From Halobacteriales archaeon QS_1_69_70 (GTDB taxonomy: Archaea > Halobacteriota > Halobacteria > Halobacteriales > Haloarculaceae), in contig PXRI01000008.1 of NCBI GenBank assembly GCA_003021005.1, positions 1-64,000 on the forward strand: a stretch of 64,000 nucleotides of DNA, in the 5' to 3' direction. The position numbers were made by a program, and so were the translations under genes. The notes under the pieces were generated by a model. That model had not been told where the DNA came from. It made no database searches and was given only the letters and a program-made list of their open reading frames with translations. Below, piece by piece: positions 62,837 to 64,000 of the stretch. The number at the start of each line of letters is the position of its first letter. Position 1 is the stretch's first letter.

Positions 62837-63299
62837 TTCTTCGATTACTTCTCTGTACTGATCGATTCGAGAATCTTGAACACGGGTATTGGGACCCGTT
62901 TTCTGGCACTCTCAGCAGATGTTTTTCAGGGGCATAGAGGACCGAGCCCCTCTATAGGCTCGTGGTGTGATCCCCCAATAAGCAGCTGAATATCCATTCG
63001 ACGAGTGCGAGTTAGCTCACGACGCGATCCTCGGGACACACCCTTCGAAGACGTCCTGTTCACCTGCGAGACGGAAACCTCGGTGAACGTACTCACTGGC
63101 GAGACACCAGCACATTCGCAAACGACCGTCGAGCAGGCGATGGGGGTTCGCGGTGAGAATCGACACCGACACGCCACAGGTCGCGCTTCCGGCGTCGGTA
63201 GACCGTGCCCCGGACTTGTATAGATGTCCCCGGGGTCCCGTTCTCTAACGTCACCTCATCCACCGATAGATTTTTAGGATTCCGCGAAAATTGAAATAC
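62837..63299. other. Intergenic region with weak coding remnants
   Basis: 463 bases. A 72-codon frame at 63005-63223 (VRVSSRRDPRDTPFEDVLFT then CETETSVNVLTGETPAHSQT) has partial coding style but turns Arg/His-rich after about residue 48; it may be a remnant. A 7-bp inverted repeat ATAGAGG/CCTCTAT (62935-62956) is also present. Confidence 0.5.
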
Positions 63300-63820
63300 A
63301 TGGCAGAATCCGCTTTCGCACAGTCCCACCCCCTGGATACGATGCTGGCCGTCTCCGACGTGATTCGGAACGACCGGCTCGCCCAGCTCTTTAGCCGTGT
63401 CCTCGAACACGACGCTCCCACTGTTGAGGAACTGACCGAGGGTATCGAGAGTTCGACGACAACCGTCTACGAGGATGTCAAGTATCTCGTGGAAATTGGG
63501 CTTTTGGAGCGTGTCACGGAGACGCAGCCTCACCGCTATCGAGCGAGTCGCGTCGATATGACGATCCAGGCCGGCGGGGAGACCTACCAGATCACTCCGA
63601 CGCTCCTGGTCGCACTCCGGCGATCGAATACGCTCGAGCGTACACGCAGTCGGAAATGAACGCCCGGATCATGGCCCGTGAACAGGATATCCCTGTTCTC
63701 GAAGCCGAAACCATTCTCCAAGAACTCCAAGAAATCATTCTGGAGACCGAGCCCGATACCGATACGGGCCTCGATATCGAGGCGCTTGATGCCGCCGTCG
63801 ATGAACGACGGGACGCATAG
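63300..63820 (+). pseudogene. HTH (DUF7437-like) gene with an internal deletion
   Basis: First part, from ATG 63300: MAESAFAQSHPLDTMLAVSD, winged helix TVEELTEGIESSTTTVYEDV, then YQITPTLLVALRRSNTLERT and a stop. In the +2 frame the sequence continues IEYARAYTQSEMNARIMARE, then ILQELQEIILETEPDTDTGL to TAG at 63818. Both parts match what I know of one haloarchaeal HTH family, with the middle (the part between ALRR and IEYA) missing. A PIN gene follows at once, so this was probably its antitoxin. Confidence 0.6.
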
Positions 63821-63825
63821 TATCC

Positions 63826-64000
63826 GTGTCAGCGCACCTCTTCCCGTTTGTCGAGAGCCACATCATCGATGCGAACCTCTTTATCTGGTTCGAACGCCAC
63901 GACTCCGTCGACCTGCTTGAGCGGGCTGTCACCGATCAGAATGTCGTCCTCCTCCTTCCCACACGAGTATACGAAGAACTCACGCCCGACTCCTATCCCT
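63826..64000 (+). CDS. PIN-domain protein, cut by window edge
   Basis: From a GTG at 63826: VSAHLFPFVESHIIDANLFI then WFERHDSVDLLERAVTDQNV. IIDANLFIWFER has the first catalytic Asp of a PIN nuclease, and TRVYEEL the next conserved Glu. It starts five bases after the disrupted HTH gene, as toxins of PIN type usually follow their antitoxin gene. The 3' part lies outside. Confidence 0.7.
   Translation, partial: MSAHLFPFVESHIIDANLFIWFERHDSVDLLERAVTDQNVVLLLPTRVYEELTPDSYP

Noticed and set aside
62935-62956. ATAGAGG/CCTCTAT 7-bp hairpin as terminator
   Set aside because: No T-tract follows and it is 100 bases after the membrane-protein stop; recorded only in the intergenic entry.

Overview
The window is a GC-rich piece of haloarchaeal (class Halobacteria) chromosome. 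The predicted proteins are strongly acidic and several belong to families seen mainly in Halobacteria (DUF5786, DUF5787, DUF5808, DUF6159, PGF-CTERM surface protein). Information-processing genes are archaeal: aIF2-gamma, Rpo7, Spt4, S24e, S27ae, L40e, Kae1-Bud32, TiaS, Trm1. Many genes have a TATA-like box 23-32 bases before the start codon, which fits leaderless transcripts. No tRNA, rRNA or CRISPR array was found.

Layout. 1-98: end of an IS5-like element. 0.1-7.5 kb: AAA ATPase, wHTH regulator, giant PGF-CTERM surface protein with Ig-like repeats. 7.5-12.5 kb: PhnP-like hydrolase, DUF5787 protein without a clear start, decayed RPA-associated protein gene, MazF-like/HTH pair, IS200/IS605-type remnant. 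12.6-14.2 kb: GAF histidine kinase and a 38-bp tandem array. 14.3-22.9 kb: housekeeping block (aIF2-gamma, PIN, Rpo7, Spt4, dephospho-CoA kinase, S24e, S27ae, Kae1-Bud32, SerS, Tsr3), interrupted by a 390-bp insertion between 21-bp direct repeats. 23-30.6 kb: enolase-superfamily enzyme, L40e, MBL hydrolase, DUF99, uracil-DNA glycosylase, phnDCE transporter, hisH. 30.7-31.9 kb: a small accessory patch with three successive hairpins and gene fragments. 31.9-39.3 kb: lrp/glnA, two YihY proteins with a PAP2 phosphatase in one operon, trm1, a SWIM protein. 39.3-43 kb: two minisatellites, a DedA protein, hemB with a damaged 3' end, and a TnpB-only element directly beside it. 43.5-49.8 kb: ammonium transporter fused to PII, tandem tenA genes (one frameshifted), hemL, glutaredoxin. 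49.8-50.0 kb: a 193-bp MITE with a perfect 8-bp target duplication. 50.1-60.8 kb: arylsulfotransferase-like protein, purine permease, PRTase-type regulator, pyrE, citrate synthase, M14-like deacylase, threonine-synthase-like enzyme, tiaS, COG1395 regulator. 61-64 kb: toxin-antitoxin region (MntA-HepT, a broken HTH gene, a PIN protein cut by the window edge) mixed with AT-richer orphan genes.

Functional links. Nitrogen: Lrp, GlnA and the Amt-PII fusion. Tetrapyrrole: hemB and hemL. Nucleotide salvage and synthesis: NCS2 permease, HTH-PRTase and PyrE. Phosphonate or phosphate-ester uptake: PhnCDE. Thiamine salvage: TenA. The most unusual signals are the hemB lesion beside a TnpB element whose predicted guide lies in hemB, the MITE, the hairpin triplet, a 25-nt motif shared by two toxin-antitoxin loci, and the minisatellites. 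Everything was read by eye; no database search was run.
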